Below are positions 25,135 to 32,912 of a stretch of DNA of 64,000 nucleotides, piece after piece (the first letter of the stretch is position 1; every line of letters starts with the position of its first letter). The stretch is from contig NC_011891.1 in NCBI RefSeq assembly GCF_000022145.1, positions 4,632,501-4,696,500 on the forward strand. The letters are read 5' to 3'. This DNA comes from Anaeromyxobacter dehalogenans 2CP-1 (lineage in GTDB: Bacteria > Myxococcota > Myxococcia > Myxococcales > Anaeromyxobacteraceae). Both the position numbers and the translations under genes were made by a program. The notes beneath the pieces were generated by a model. The model was not told the DNA's origin and made no database searches. It worked only from the letters and a program-made list of their open reading frames with translations.

Positions 25135-25512
25135 GTGTCCACCGCCGTCACCGAAGGCATCGAGGTCACCGTCCGCAGCACGTTCCGGCCCGAGCGCTCC
25201 GAGCCCGGGCGGTTCCTGTTCTCGTACACGGTGCGGATCGCGAACCAGGGCGAGGTCCCGGCGCAGCTCGTGTCGCGCCGCTGGATCATCCTCGACGCGA
25301 GCGGCGAGCGCGAGGAGGTGGTGGGCGACGGCGTGGTCGGCCAGCAGCCCCACCTCGAGCCCGGCGAGCACTTCGAGTACACCAGCTTCTGCGTGCTGAA
25401 GACGCCGCACGGCTCGATGCGCGGCACCTACCGGATGGTGCGCGACGACGGGCAGGCGTTCGACGCCACCATCGCGCCGTTCCCGCTGGTCGTGCCGGGC
25501 TCGCTGAACTGA
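25135..25512 (+). CDS. apaG: ApaG (Co2+/Mg2+ efflux protein family)
   Basis: 125 aa from GTG 25135 with AGGGG before it; usual ApaG length. Beta-sandwich fold (FN3-like) with FSYTVRIANQGEVPAQLVSR, WIILDASGEREEVVGDGVVGQQP, LEPGEHFEYTSFC, and the family's closing GSMRGTYRMV. Linked in enterobacteria to Co2+ resistance and found next to apaH; here it stands alone. A TATAAG hexamer lies 8 bases before the start. Divergent from the BtuF-like gene. Confidence 0.93.
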   Translation: MSTAVTEGIEVTVRSTFRPERSEPGRFLFSYTVRIANQGEVPAQLVSRRWIILDASGEREEVVGDGVVGQQPHLEPGEHFEYTSFCVLKTPHGSMRGTYRMVRDDGQAFDATIAPFPLVVPGSLN

Positions 25513-25519
25513 TCGCGAC

Positions 25520-25535
25520 GGCGCCGGCGGGCGCC
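25520..25535. terminator. GC hairpin after apaG
   Basis: GGCGCC-GGCG-GGCGCC, a perfect 6-bp stem with 4-base loop 8 bases after the apaG stop. No T-run follows, so intrinsic termination is uncertain. Confidence 0.35.
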
Positions 25536-25536
25536 G

Positions 25537-25705
25537 CTCAGAGCGCGTGAATCCATCCCCGGACCGAGCCAGGCGGTCGAGACGCGAGCAGCGCGAGGCG
25601 CGACGACCGAGCATGCCCCGAGGCATGCGAGGGAGGAGCAACGACGCGATGCGACGCGGATCGGCCGCCGCGGCGACGGGAGGGGATGGGTTCACGTGCT
25701 CTCAG
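25537..25705. mobile_element. MITE-like element, about 159 bp between CTCAG repeats
   Basis: Terminal inverted repeats of 19 bp (AGCGCGTGAATCCATCCCC at 25542; AGCACGTGAACCCATCCCC read inward from 25700), 17 of 19 matching. Both ends are flanked by CTCAG (25537-25541 and 25701-25705), as expected of a 5-bp target duplication. The interior has no ORF and holds a central hairpin (GCATGCC-CCGA-GGCATGC). The tips resemble the right tip of the neighbouring IS (AGAGCGTGAAGGAATCGG), so this IS family may mobilise it. Together with the IS left end it fills the 342-base gap after apaG. Confidence 0.7.
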
Positions 25706-27202
25706 GGACCGTGAAGTAATCCGTCCGCGCTGCGGGTGCGGCGCGGGCAGGCGCCCGGGGTCGAGCGCGCCCACCTTCGGGGACGCGGGGGCGTCGGAGG
25801 GCTCGTTCAGCCGGCGGAGCTCGGTCCGGCGCCGGGAGTCCCGTCCGGAGGCGATTAGGCCGAGAGTCTGCTCGCGATGAGACGCATGATGTTGAAGCTG
25901 ATCGCGGCGAGCAGCACGATCGTCTTCACCTTTACCAGCCCTCGGACGTTCAGCCGGTCGAGTCGCCGGTGCACACGGAGATCTGCGTTCGTCCTCTCGG
26001 CGAGGACGCCGCGCTGCACGTAGACGCGCTTGGCGTCCTCTGTCCCCATCCGCACGCGCCAGGCCCCGATCGCAGGTGTGTCGTTGCGCTTCGGAGCGTG
26101 CGGATCGACGGCTTTGCTCTTCGGCTTCGGCAGCGGCGCATACGGAGTCGCGCCCCGCTCTGCGATGGCCTCGATGTTGTCGAGCGTCACGAAGCCACCG
26201 TCGACCAGGTACTCGCGTGGCGTCTCGCCCGTTCGGCGCCGGATCTCGTCGAGCATCGGCACGACGTGCGGCTGGTCGGTACCGTTGTTCGTGACGTCGG
26301 TGCCCACGATGACACCGCTCTCGTCCGTCGCGAACTGCACGTTGTAGGCGGGCCGGAACCCACCGTCCGCCATCTTCATCACGCGGCTCTCCGCGTCCGT
26401 GGTGCTGACGCGGATCTCGCCGCGACGCCTCGCGTCCGAGGGCTTCTTCTCGTCTCGCTCGACGCGCTGCTTCTCGACGACTTCGACCTCCGCAAGTGCG
26501 GCCTCGACGGCATCGAGCCGAGCTTGCGCGGCCCGCTCCTTCGCAGCCTGCACACGCTTCGTCGAAGCTGACGGATCGCTCTCGATCTCGCGCCTGAGCT
26601 TTCGGACCTGTTCCTCGGCTTCTTTGCGGCAGCGCTCCAGTGACTGACGACGCCGGAAGCTCGCCGCGCCGGCGCTCGCCCGGACCTTCATCCCGTCCTG
26701 CGCCACGCGCCGGAGCTGCACCACGCCTTCCTTCATGAGCGCGGCCAGCACCTGCGTCATGAGCCGGTCGAGCTTCTTCCCGTGCTCCACGCGAAAGTCG
26801 GCGAGCGTATGGTGGTTCACCGGCACCCCGCCGCAGATCCAGCGGTAGGGCGCGTCCCGCTCGCACAGCCGCTCGAGCAACCGCGCGCTCCCCACGCCCT
26901 CCGAGTTGGCGAACAGCCACAGCGCGAGCAGCACCGCCGGGTCCGTCGCTGGCCGCCCAGCATTGCTGCCGCGCGACGCGATCTCGTCGTAGAACGCCGA
27001 CAGGTCCAGCCGCTCGACCAACGTCCAGATGGCGCGAACCGGGTGCTCGTCCGGGACCAGCGCTTCGAGGTCCGTCGGCTGCAGCGAGAGTTGATTTCGG
27101 ACCGGCCTCACCACCCGCGGCGCGTCGTGTTCGCTCACGCCCCGAGAAGATCACGGCCGGCGGCCACAGTCCATGGGGCACCGGCCGATTCCTTCACGCT
27201 CT
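25706..27202 (-). mobile_element. IS1182-like insertion sequence, about 1.5 kb
   Basis: Contains one transposase gene. Imperfect terminal inverted repeats: GGACCGTGAAGTAATCCGTC from 25706 and AGAGCGTGAAGGAATCGGCC read inward from 27202 (15 of 20 match). CTCAG stands immediately outside both ends (25701-25705 and 27203-27207); the left one is shared with the MITE-like element. The right-hand CTCAG contains the stop codon of the gene at 27204, which the insertion therefore preserves. Confidence 0.75.
25855..27138 (-). CDS. IS1182-family DDE transposase
   Basis: 427 aa. N-terminal DUF772-type helical domain (VRNQLSLQPTDLEALVPDEHPVR, then GRPATDPAVLLALWLFAN and HHTLADFRVEH), a charged central helix (about 155-240) that is typical of this IS family, and a C-terminal RNase-H-like catalytic domain: VAQDGMKVRASAG, VIVGTDVTNNGTDQPH, REYLVDGGFVT and VLAERTNADLRVHRR, which supply the likely DDE residues. 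It appears full length and unbroken. Base composition is visibly lower in GC than the neighbours, fitting recent arrival. Confidence 0.92.
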   Translation of the reverse strand: MSEHDAPRVVRPVRNQLSLQPTDLEALVPDEHPVRAIWTLVERLDLSAFYDEIASRGSNAGRPATDPAVLLALWLFANSEGVGSARLLERLCERDAPYRWICGGVPVNHHTLADFRVEHGKKLDRLMTQVLAALMKEGVVQLRRVAQDGMKVRASAGAASFRRRQSLERCRKEAEEQVRKLRREIESDPSASTKRVQAAKERAAQARLDAVEAALAEVEVVEKQRVERDEKKPSDARRRGEIRVSTTDAESRVMKMADGGFRPAYNVQFATDESGVIVGTDVTNNGTDQPHVVPMLDEIRRRTGETPREYLVDGGFVTLDNIEAIAERGATPYAPLPKPKSKAVDPHAPKRNDTPAIGAWRVRMGTEDAKRVYVQRGVLAERTNADLRVHRRLDRLNVRGLVKVKTIVLLAAISFNIMRLIASRLSA

Positions 27203-27203
27203 C

Positions 27204-28724
27204 TCAGCGCCGGACCAGCTCGTCGAGCAGGTCGCGCTCGGTGAGCAGCCCGCGCTTCAGGAGCGCGCGGAACAGCGCCGCCATCGCCTGCGCGGGCTTC
27301 ACGATCTCCGGCTCGGCGGGCGCGCCGGCGGCGAGGCGCTCCAGCGCCGACAGGATGGCGCGCTCACCGTCGGTGAACGGCGACGGGTCGGCCATCGGCA
27401 CCGGCGTGAGCGTGCCCAGCCCCTCCTGCGGGATGGCGCCGAGCAGCGCCGCCCGCGCGGCCTCCACCTCCTCGGGCCCCGGGTGATCCTCGAGCTCGAG
27501 CGAGAGGCCGGGTGACAGGGGGGCGGCGAGCGCGCGCGGGGCGGCCGGCGATGGTGCGGACGGCAGCGGTGCAGACGGCAGCGGTGCGGACGGCAATGGT
27601 GCGGACGGCGAGGGTGCGGCCGGCAGCGGGGCGGCGCGCGCCGGCGCGGCGGGGGCGGGGGCGGGCGCGGGGGCGGGACGGGCCGCCGGTGGTGCCGGGG
27701 GCGCGCCGGCAGGGCGCGGGATCGGCTGCGGCGCGTGGCCGGGGCGGACGGCGCCGGCGGGCGCGGGCGGCGGGGGGCGGAAGGCGGACGCGCCGGGAGG
27801 CCGGGCGCCCGGGGGCGCCAGCGCGCCGGGCGGCGGGAGCGGACGGGTGGGGCCGGCGGGGACGCGACCCGCGGCGCCGGGCGGCGGCCCGGGGCGCGGC
27901 GGGGCAGCGGGCGCGGGTCGCGCCTGCGGCGGGATGGCCTGGGCCGACCCCGGGGCGGGCGCGGGCCGCGCCTGCGGCGGGATCGCCGGGCCGAACCCCG
28001 GGGCGGGCGCGGCGGCGGGGCCGGGCGGCCGCGGCGCGGGCGGCGCCGCCACCGCGGCGCCGGCGGGGCGCGGCGCGGCGGCGGACGCAGCGTCGGTGGG
28101 GGGCGCGGCGCCGGGCGGCGGCGCGGCCCGGGGTGCGGCAGGGCGGGGGGCGGCTGCGGCGGCGCCGCTGCCGAAGAACGCCTCCAGCGCGTCCTTCGAG
28201 CCGCCGCCGAACGGGTCGAGCACCGCCTCGCCGGGCGGGTCGTCGGCGTCGAGGTCGAGCGCGATCGCCTCGATGGCGTGGTCGTGCGGGTACCGGTCCC
28301 TCACCGCGGCCGCGATCTCGCGATCGCCGCCGATGCACACCTTCACCTTTCGCCCGGTGCGGAAGCGCAGCTCGTCCACCACCGCCAGGTTGGTGGGATC
28401 GGACATCGCCACCGCGAGCGTGCCGGTGTCGGCGCCGAGCGGGAAGACGTTGTTGCGCAGCGCGAACTCGCGCGGCACGAGGCGCAGCGCCAGCTCCAGC
28501 GCGTACGGCTCGAGCGCGTCGAGGTGCGCCACCTCGTAGCCGTACTTGCGCGACAGCGCCTGGACGATGTCCGCCTCGCCCGCGAGCTTCAGGTCCACGA
28601 GCGCCTGGCCGAGCCGGACGCCCCACTGGCGCTGGTGCCCGAGCGCGGACTGCAGCTGCGTGGCGTCGATGACGCCCGCCTCGAGCAGGAGCTCCCCGAG
28701 CCGCCTCTTCCCGATGGCGTCCAT
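27204..28724 (-). CDS. GspE N-terminal (MshEN-like) domain protein with Pro/Ala-rich linker, no ATPase
   Basis: 506 aa. Residues 1-165 have a GspE-N-type domain: RRLGELLLEAGVIDATQLQSAL, then LGQALVDLKLAGEADIVQALSRKYGYEVAHL and a second subdomain with LRLVPREFALRNNVFPLG and VAMSDPTNLAVVDELRFRTGRKV, the usual GspEII_N pattern; some relatives bind cyclic-di-GMP. Residues 185-405 are low-complexity Pro/Ala/Gly with five perfect or near repeats of LPSAP type. A helical tail of about 90 residues closes it. The Walker motifs of GspE/PilB are absent. The stop codon lies in the CTCAG target of the adjacent IS. Confidence 0.72.
   Translation of the reverse strand: MDAIGKRRLGELLLEAGVIDATQLQSALGHQRQWGVRLGQALVDLKLAGEADIVQALSRKYGYEVAHLDALEPYALELALRLVPREFALRNNVFPLGADTGTLAVAMSDPTNLAVVDELRFRTGRKVKVCIGGDREIAAAVRDRYPHDHAIEAIALDLDADDPPGEAVLDPFGGGSKDALEAFFGSGAAAAAPRPAAPRAAPPPGAAPPTDAASAAAPRPAGAAVAAPPAPRPPGPAAAPAPGFGPAIPPQARPAPAPGSAQAIPPQARPAPAAPPRPGPPPGAAGRVPAGPTRPLPPPGALAPPGARPPGASAFRPPPPAPAGAVRPGHAPQPIPRPAGAPPAPPAARPAPAPAPAPAAPARAAPLPAAPSPSAPLPSAPLPSAPLPSAPSPAAPRALAAPLSPGLSLELEDHPGPEEVEAARAALLGAIPQEGLGTLTPVPMADPSPFTDGERAILSALERLAAGAPAEPEIVKPAQAMAALFRALLKRGLLTERDLLDELVRR
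27553..27627. repeat. 15-bp minisatellite within the linker of the GspE-N protein
   Basis: Five tandem units GGTGCGGACGGCAGC (variants GGTGCAGACGGCAGC, ...CAAT, ...CGAG, GGTGCGGCCGGCAGC) in exact 15-bp register. On the coding strand each encodes five residues of Pro-Ser-Ala-Pro-Leu type, so copy number can change without a frameshift. Confidence 0.85.
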
Positions 28725-28804
28725 GCGCGGCGGATCCTACCTTCGCCCCGCACGGCGGGTCGAGCCCCTCGGGGCGCGCGCGACGCCCATCCGCCTACAT
28801 GCGC

Positions 28805-29281
28805 TCAGCGGCCACCGCCGCCACCGGACGCGGCGTCCGCGCGGGTGGCGATGGCCAGCCGGCTCAGGCCGGCGCCGCGGGCGAGCTCCATCACCTGCAC
28901 CACCCGGCCGTGCGGCACGCCCTCGTCCGCCTGCACCAGCACCACCAGCTCCGCGTTGCGGCCGGCCGCCTCGGCGAACGCGGCGGTGAGCGCGTCGTCG
29001 GCGAGCACCTTCCCGCCCACCACCGCGCGCCCGTCGGCGAGCACCGCCACCGCCAGGTCCTGCGGGATCTGCGAAGCCTCGCCCTTCCCGCCCTTCGGCA
29101 GGTTCACCTTGAAGCCGCCCTTCTCCTGGCCGGCCTCGGCGATCGCCGTGGTCGTCACCATGAAGATGATGAGGAGGACGAGGAAGATGTCGGTGAGCGG
29201 CGTGATGTTGATGTCGGCGAAGATCCCGCCGCCGACCTCGTCCTCGCCGCCGTCGCCGCTCGAGGGTCCGCCGAGCGCCAT
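28805..29281 (-). CDS. ExbD/TolR-family biopolymer transport protein
   Basis: 158 aa. A short cytoplasmic N-terminus, one membrane helix at about 28-48 preceded by INITPLTDIFLVLLIIFM (the conserved Asp of the helix that carries the proton), then a periplasmic ExbD domain (AVAVLADGRAVVGGKVL, ELVVLVQADEGVPHGRVVQVMELARGAGL). Extra Gly tail. Start is 3 bp after the TolQ-like stop; the two form the proton-driven inner-membrane motor. No TonB or TolB gene is in the cluster. Confidence 0.9.
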   Translation of the reverse strand: MALGGPSSGDGGEDEVGGGIFADINITPLTDIFLVLLIIFMVTTTAIAEAGQEKGGFKVNLPKGGKGEASQIPQDLAVAVLADGRAVVGGKVLADDALTAAFAEAAGRNAELVVLVQADEGVPHGRVVQVMELARGAGLSRLAIATRADAASGGGGGR

Positions 29282-29284
29282 GCG

Positions 29285-29986
29285 CTAGCCCTCCCCGGCG
29301 CTGCGGGCCGCGGGCTCCTGCGGGCGGGCGCCGCCCGCGAGGACCTCCTTCACGATCTCGAGGTACTCCTCGGTGAGCAGGCGGAGCTGCAGCGCGAGCT
29401 TCTGCACGTGCACGTTGAGGAAGTTGAAGATCACCACCGCCTCGATCGCCACCGCGATGCCGCCCGCGGTGGTGACGAGCGCCTCGGAGATGCCGGCCGC
29501 CACCACCGTGAAGCCGCCCTGCCCGGTGGCGGCCATCTGGCGGAACGCGTGCATGATGCCGACCACGGTGCCGAACAGGCCCACGAACGGCGCGGTGGCG
29601 CCGACGGTGCCGAGGATCCACAGGTTGCGGCGGAGCTTCAGGTTCACCTGCTGGCGCTCGCGCTCCACCGCCGCGGCGATCTTCTCGGCGGTGGGCGCCG
29701 GGGCCCGGCCGCCGGGGCCCGGCCGCGGCGCCACCGCCACCAGGCCGGCCAGGAACACGTCGGCCGCCGGCGAGCCGGAGCGCTCGCACTGCGCGCGCCC
29801 GTCCTCGAGGTCGCCCCGGTACAGCGCGCGGGTCACCGCGTCGGCCAGGCTCTTCGCCCGGGCGGTGAAGCCCCAGAGCGCGATGCCGCGCTCGATGGCG
29901 ACCGCGAGCGCGATGACCGAGCACGCGACGATGATCCACATCGACGCGCTGCCGGTCTTCATGATGCCGACGAGGCTGGTGTCCAA
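29285..29986 (-). CDS. ExbB/TolQ-family proton channel protein
   Basis: 233 aa from TTG 29986, chosen because GGAG lies at good spacing and LDTSLVGIM resembles family N-termini; the ATG at 29962 has no ribosome binding site. Three membrane helices: 14-35, 108-130 (GTVGATAPFVGLFGTVVGIMHAF, the ExbB signature) and about 152-172 (SEALVTTAGGIAVAIEAVV). Paired with the ExbD/TolR gene 3 bp downstream. Its long first loop (PRPGPGGRAPAP) is somewhat extended. Confidence 0.9.
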   Translation of the reverse strand: MDTSLVGIMKTGSASMWIIVACSVIALAVAIERGIALWGFTARAKSLADAVTRALYRGDLEDGRAQCERSGSPAADVFLAGLVAVAPRPGPGGRAPAPTAEKIAAAVERERQQVNLKLRRNLWILGTVGATAPFVGLFGTVVGIMHAFRQMAATGQGGFTVVAAGISEALVTTAGGIAVAIEAVVIFNFLNVHVQKLALQLRLLTEEYLEIVKEVLAGGARPQEPAARSAGEG

Positions 29987-30105
29987 GGTGCGTCTCCGGG
30001 GTGGGGAACGGAGGGAGTCTAACCGCGGCCTCGCGCCGGCGGGGGGCTTCTCGGTCCCTCGGCGGCGAACGCGCGGGGGCCCGCGCGCATTCCCCCTGAC
30101 GCCTG

Positions 30106-30978
30106 TCAGTCGGCCCGGCCGGGGGACCCGGGAGCGGGCGCCGGCTCGGCGCGGAACAGGTCCGGCGGCGGCGGGGCAGAGCGCTCGTCCAGCTCGACCA
30201 CGCGCGCGCCGCGCGGCGGGTCCAGCCGGAACAGGCCGGGATCGAGGGCGGGGTTCACCTCCACCTCCCGCCAGCGCAGCTCGAGCCGGACGCGCGGGCG
30301 CTCCGAGCGCAGCTTCACCTCGGACGGGAAGCGCCCCTCGCTCGCGGGCGAGAACGCGCCGAAGGCGAGGTCGTATTCGCCCGGCCCGCCCCCCTCGACC
30401 GTGCGCCAGGAGCGCTCCACCGCCGCGCCCCGCCCGATCCGCAGCACCTGCGCCCACGGGCCCGCCTCGAGCGTGAGCGCGACGTGGCCGGCGCCGGGCT
30501 CGGCGGCGGCGGGCCGGCCGTCGAGGAGCGGCGCGCCGCCGCACAGGATCCGCACCAGCTCGCCCGCCGTGAGCGGCAGCGGCACCAGGCGCGCCAGGTT
30601 CTCGGGGGTCGCCTCGCCGCGGTAGAGCACCTTGCTCCGCGCGTCGTACAGCGAGAAGCGCCCGTCGGCCGCGACCAGCACGGCGGCCACGTTCCCGAAG
30701 AAGTCGAGCGTCTCGAGGTGCAGCCGGTCCGGCACCTCCGCCGCCACGAACTGCGAGACGGTGCCCGACTGCCCCTGCGCGTCCACCGCGACGCGGGCCT
30801 CGCCGCGCACCGCGCGCACCCTCCCCTGCGCCGCCTGGACCTGCGCGAGCAGCGCGGCCGGGTCGAGCGACAGGTCGGGGGGCGGCACGCGTGGGCGGCA
30901 GCCGGCGGTGGCCAGCGCGGCGAGCGCGAGCGCGGCGAGGCGGGAGGGCGCGAGGGCGATGCGGGCTCGGGTGGGCAT
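30106..30978 (-). CDS. Outer-membrane lipoprotein, LolA/DUF4292-like
   Basis: 290 aa. Lipoprotein signal with lipobox ATAGC (Cys about residue 27). Mature part: AQGRVRAVRGEARVAVDAQGQSG, a long set of beta strands (FVAAEVPDRLHLETLDFFGN, GRFSLYDARSKVLYRGEAT) and LPLTAGELVRILCGGAPL, patterns shared with the LolA/LolB-like half-barrel families such as DUF4292. Possibly a lipid or lipoprotein carrier at the outer membrane. Starts 9 bp after the preceding lipoprotein gene; 119 bp before the TolQ-like gene. Confidence 0.68.
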   Translation of the reverse strand: MPTRARIALAPSRLAALALAALATAGCRPRVPPPDLSLDPAALLAQVQAAQGRVRAVRGEARVAVDAQGQSGTVSQFVAAEVPDRLHLETLDFFGNVAAVLVAADGRFSLYDARSKVLYRGEATPENLARLVPLPLTAGELVRILCGGAPLLDGRPAAAEPGAGHVALTLEAGPWAQVLRIGRGAAVERSWRTVEGGGPGEYDLAFGAFSPASEGRFPSEVKLRSERPRVRLELRWREVEVNPALDPGLFRLDPPRGARVVELDERSAPPPPDLFRAEPAPAPGSPGRAD

Positions 30979-30987
30979 CGGCGGGAT

Positions 30988-31878
30988 CTAGAACAGCCGG
31001 CCGGCGCGCTCCAGCAGCGCCTTCGCCCGGCGGCGCGCCACCCCGCGCTCCGGGGCGCGATCCGGGTCGCCCCCGTCGCCCGGCGCGAGCACCTCGCCGA
31101 GCAGCCGCTCGAACAGCGCGCGATCCTGGACCAGGACCGCGTAGGTCTCGGCCTCGGCGACGCGGGCCAGCGGCTCGGCGGGGAACAGCGCCCGCGCGCG
31201 ATCGAAGTGGGCCCGCGCCGCGGCCGCGCCCCCGCCGGCCGCGACCGGGAGCGCCGCGCGCCAGGCGCCCAGGGCGCGGTGCGGGCCGGCCGCGTCCACG
31301 CGCTCGTCGAGCGCGGCGGTGCGCGACATCATGGCGAGCGTCGCGTCCTTCACCGCGAGGACCGCGGCGTAGCCGCTCGTCTGGGCCGAGCGCATCGACC
31401 CGAGCGCGAGCCAGTAGAGCGCCTCCGCCCCGGGCGCCTCCACCCGCGCGGCGGCGGCGGCCGGATCGTCGCCTTGGTCGATGGCCTGCGCCCACGCCGG
31501 CGAGAGCGCCCGCAGCGCCCGCTCCGCCGCCCGCGCGGATGCGTCCCAGGCCTGCCGGGCGCGCGCGGGATCCTCGGCGGCGAGGCCGGCGAACGCCTCG
31601 GCGCGCGCGATGCGCAGCTCGGGGCCCGGATCGCGGGGGCGGACCGTGGCGGCGCGCCCGTAGGCGGCGATCGCCTCGGCGAGGCGGGCCGGCTCGTCGC
31701 GATCGGCGTAGGCGCGGTCGCCCTCCGCGAGCGCCTGCTCGTAGCGCTCGGCGGCGGCGCGCGCGGCGTCGGGCGACGCGGGCGGCGGCGCCTCTGCGGC
31801 GCGCCGGCACGCGGGCCCGGCCAGCGCCACGGCGGCCGCGGCCGCGAGGGCGGCCAGGGGGGTCCGGGAGGCGTTCAC
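30988..31878 (-). CDS. TatT-like periplasmic TPR lipoprotein
   Basis: 296 aa, GTG start. Signal peptide with a weak lipobox (GPAC). All-helical mature protein with TPR-like repeats (AAIAAYGRAATVRPRDP, LRIARAEAFAGLAAEDPARARQAWDASARAAERAL) and ALYWLALGSMRSAQTSGYAAVL, the pattern of the TRAP-associated TatT component family. C-terminal half HFDRARALFPAEPLARVAEA matches too. No TRAP permease lies nearby, so it probably serves another envelope complex of this cluster. Confidence 0.65.
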   Translation of the reverse strand: MNASRTPLAALAAAAAVALAGPACRRAAEAPPPASPDAARAAAERYEQALAEGDRAYADRDEPARLAEAIAAYGRAATVRPRDPGPELRIARAEAFAGLAAEDPARARQAWDASARAAERALRALSPAWAQAIDQGDDPAAAAARVEAPGAEALYWLALGSMRSAQTSGYAAVLAVKDATLAMMSRTAALDERVDAAGPHRALGAWRAALPVAAGGGAAAARAHFDRARALFPAEPLARVAEAETYAVLVQDRALFERLLGEVLAPGDGGDPDRAPERGVARRRAKALLERAGRLF

Positions 31879-31906
31879 GGTGCGTGGCTCCGGCCGGCGG
31901 CGGACG

Positions 31907-32905
31907 TCACCGCCGCTTCTTCCCGCCCGGCTTGCGGCCGGGGGCGCGGGCGCGGGCGCCGGCCGCCTTCTCCTTGCGGGCCGGGCGCTTCGCCGGGTGC
32001 GGCCGCGCCGGCCCCTTGGCGTTCCCGGCGGCGGGGCGCTTCGCGGCGGGGCGAGCAGGCGCGGCGGGGCGCTTCGCCTTCACGGCCGCCGCCGGTGCAC
32101 GGGTGGCGGACGCGGGGCGCGCGCCGGGCGCCGGACGCGCGGCGGGCGCGGGCGGGCGCGCGGCCTGCGTCGCCGGGCGCGGCGGCTGTGCGGGGCGCGA
32201 CGGGGCGGCGCCGGGCCGGGCCGGCGCGGCGGCGGGGGGACGCGGCGCCGCGGCGGGCGCCGGCGCGGGGCGGGCACCGGCGGGCGGGGCGGGCCGCTGC
32301 GGCGCCGGGGGCGGCGCGAGCGGACGCGGCGGCGCCAGCGACCGCCCGGTGACCGGCGCCGGGCGCGGCGGCTGCGCGCGCGACAGCTTCGCGAGCCGCG
32401 CCTCCTCCTCGGCCGGCGTCACCACCAGCGGCGCCTGCCCGGCGCGCTGCCGGGTCTCGTCGTCGGCGCTGTAGTAGAGCTGGAACGAGGCGAGGCCGCG
32501 CACCACCAGCTCCCCGCGGTGGTTCTCGGCCCAGGTCTCGATGTCCACCGCGTAGCGGCCGCCCTCCTCGAAGCGCCGGTCCACCACGCGGCCGCGCACC
32601 GTGAGCACGTCGCCGGGCCACACGATCTTGACGAACCGCGCCTGGAACCGGCGCAGCCGCGCGCCGCGCACCCAGTCCATCACCAGCTCGCCCAGGAAGC
32701 CCATGCTGAGCATGCCGGGGGCGAGCGCGCTGGGGAACCCGGCGTTCTTCGCGTGGACCTCGTCGATGCAGAGCGGGTTCCAGTCCTGCGCCGCGCCGGC
32801 GTAGCGCGCGATCTGCAGGCGGTCCACCGGCGGCTTCACCAGCGGGGGCAGCTCGTCCCCCACCTTGACCGCCTCGAAGTAGAGCTGGCGTGCGGTGAGC
32901 GTCAT
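31907..32905 (-). CDS. MaoC-like hydratase domain with 150-residue histone-H1-like tail
   Basis: 332 aa. Residues 1-160 form a hot-dog MaoC domain: QIARYAGAAQDWNPLCIDEV (catalytic Asp and His pattern D-x-N-P-[IL]-H partly replaced by D-W-N-P-L-C), GMLSMGFLGELVMDW, VWPGDVLTVRGRVVDRR. Residues about 180-332 are Pro/Ala with Lys/Arg increasing to the end ([26 protein letters not shown]), like bacterial histone-H1 domains. Follows a second hydratase gene by 7 bp; the two probably form a heterodimeric enoyl-CoA hydratase (HadAB-like). The missing catalytic His means the partner must supply it. Confidence 0.7.
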   Translation of the reverse strand: MTLTARQLYFEAVKVGDELPPLVKPPVDRLQIARYAGAAQDWNPLCIDEVHAKNAGFPSALAPGMLSMGFLGELVMDWVRGARLRRFQARFVKIVWPGDVLTVRGRVVDRRFEEGGRYAVDIETWAENHRGELVVRGLASFQLYYSADDETRQRAGQAPLVVTPAEEEARLAKLSRAQPPRPAPVTGRSLAPPRPLAPPPAPQRPAPPAGARPAPAPAAAPRPPAAAPARPGAAPSRPAQPPRPATQAARPPAPAARPAPGARPASATRAPAAAVKAKRPAAPARPAAKRPAAGNAKGPARPHPAKRPARKEKAAGARARAPGRKPGGKKRR

Positions 32906-32912
32906 CGTCCCC

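Noticed and set aside
25513-25705. Small RNA gene in the gap after apaG
   Set aside because: The hairpin-rich sequence is explained better by a MITE-like element with matching terminal repeats and CTCAG flanks.
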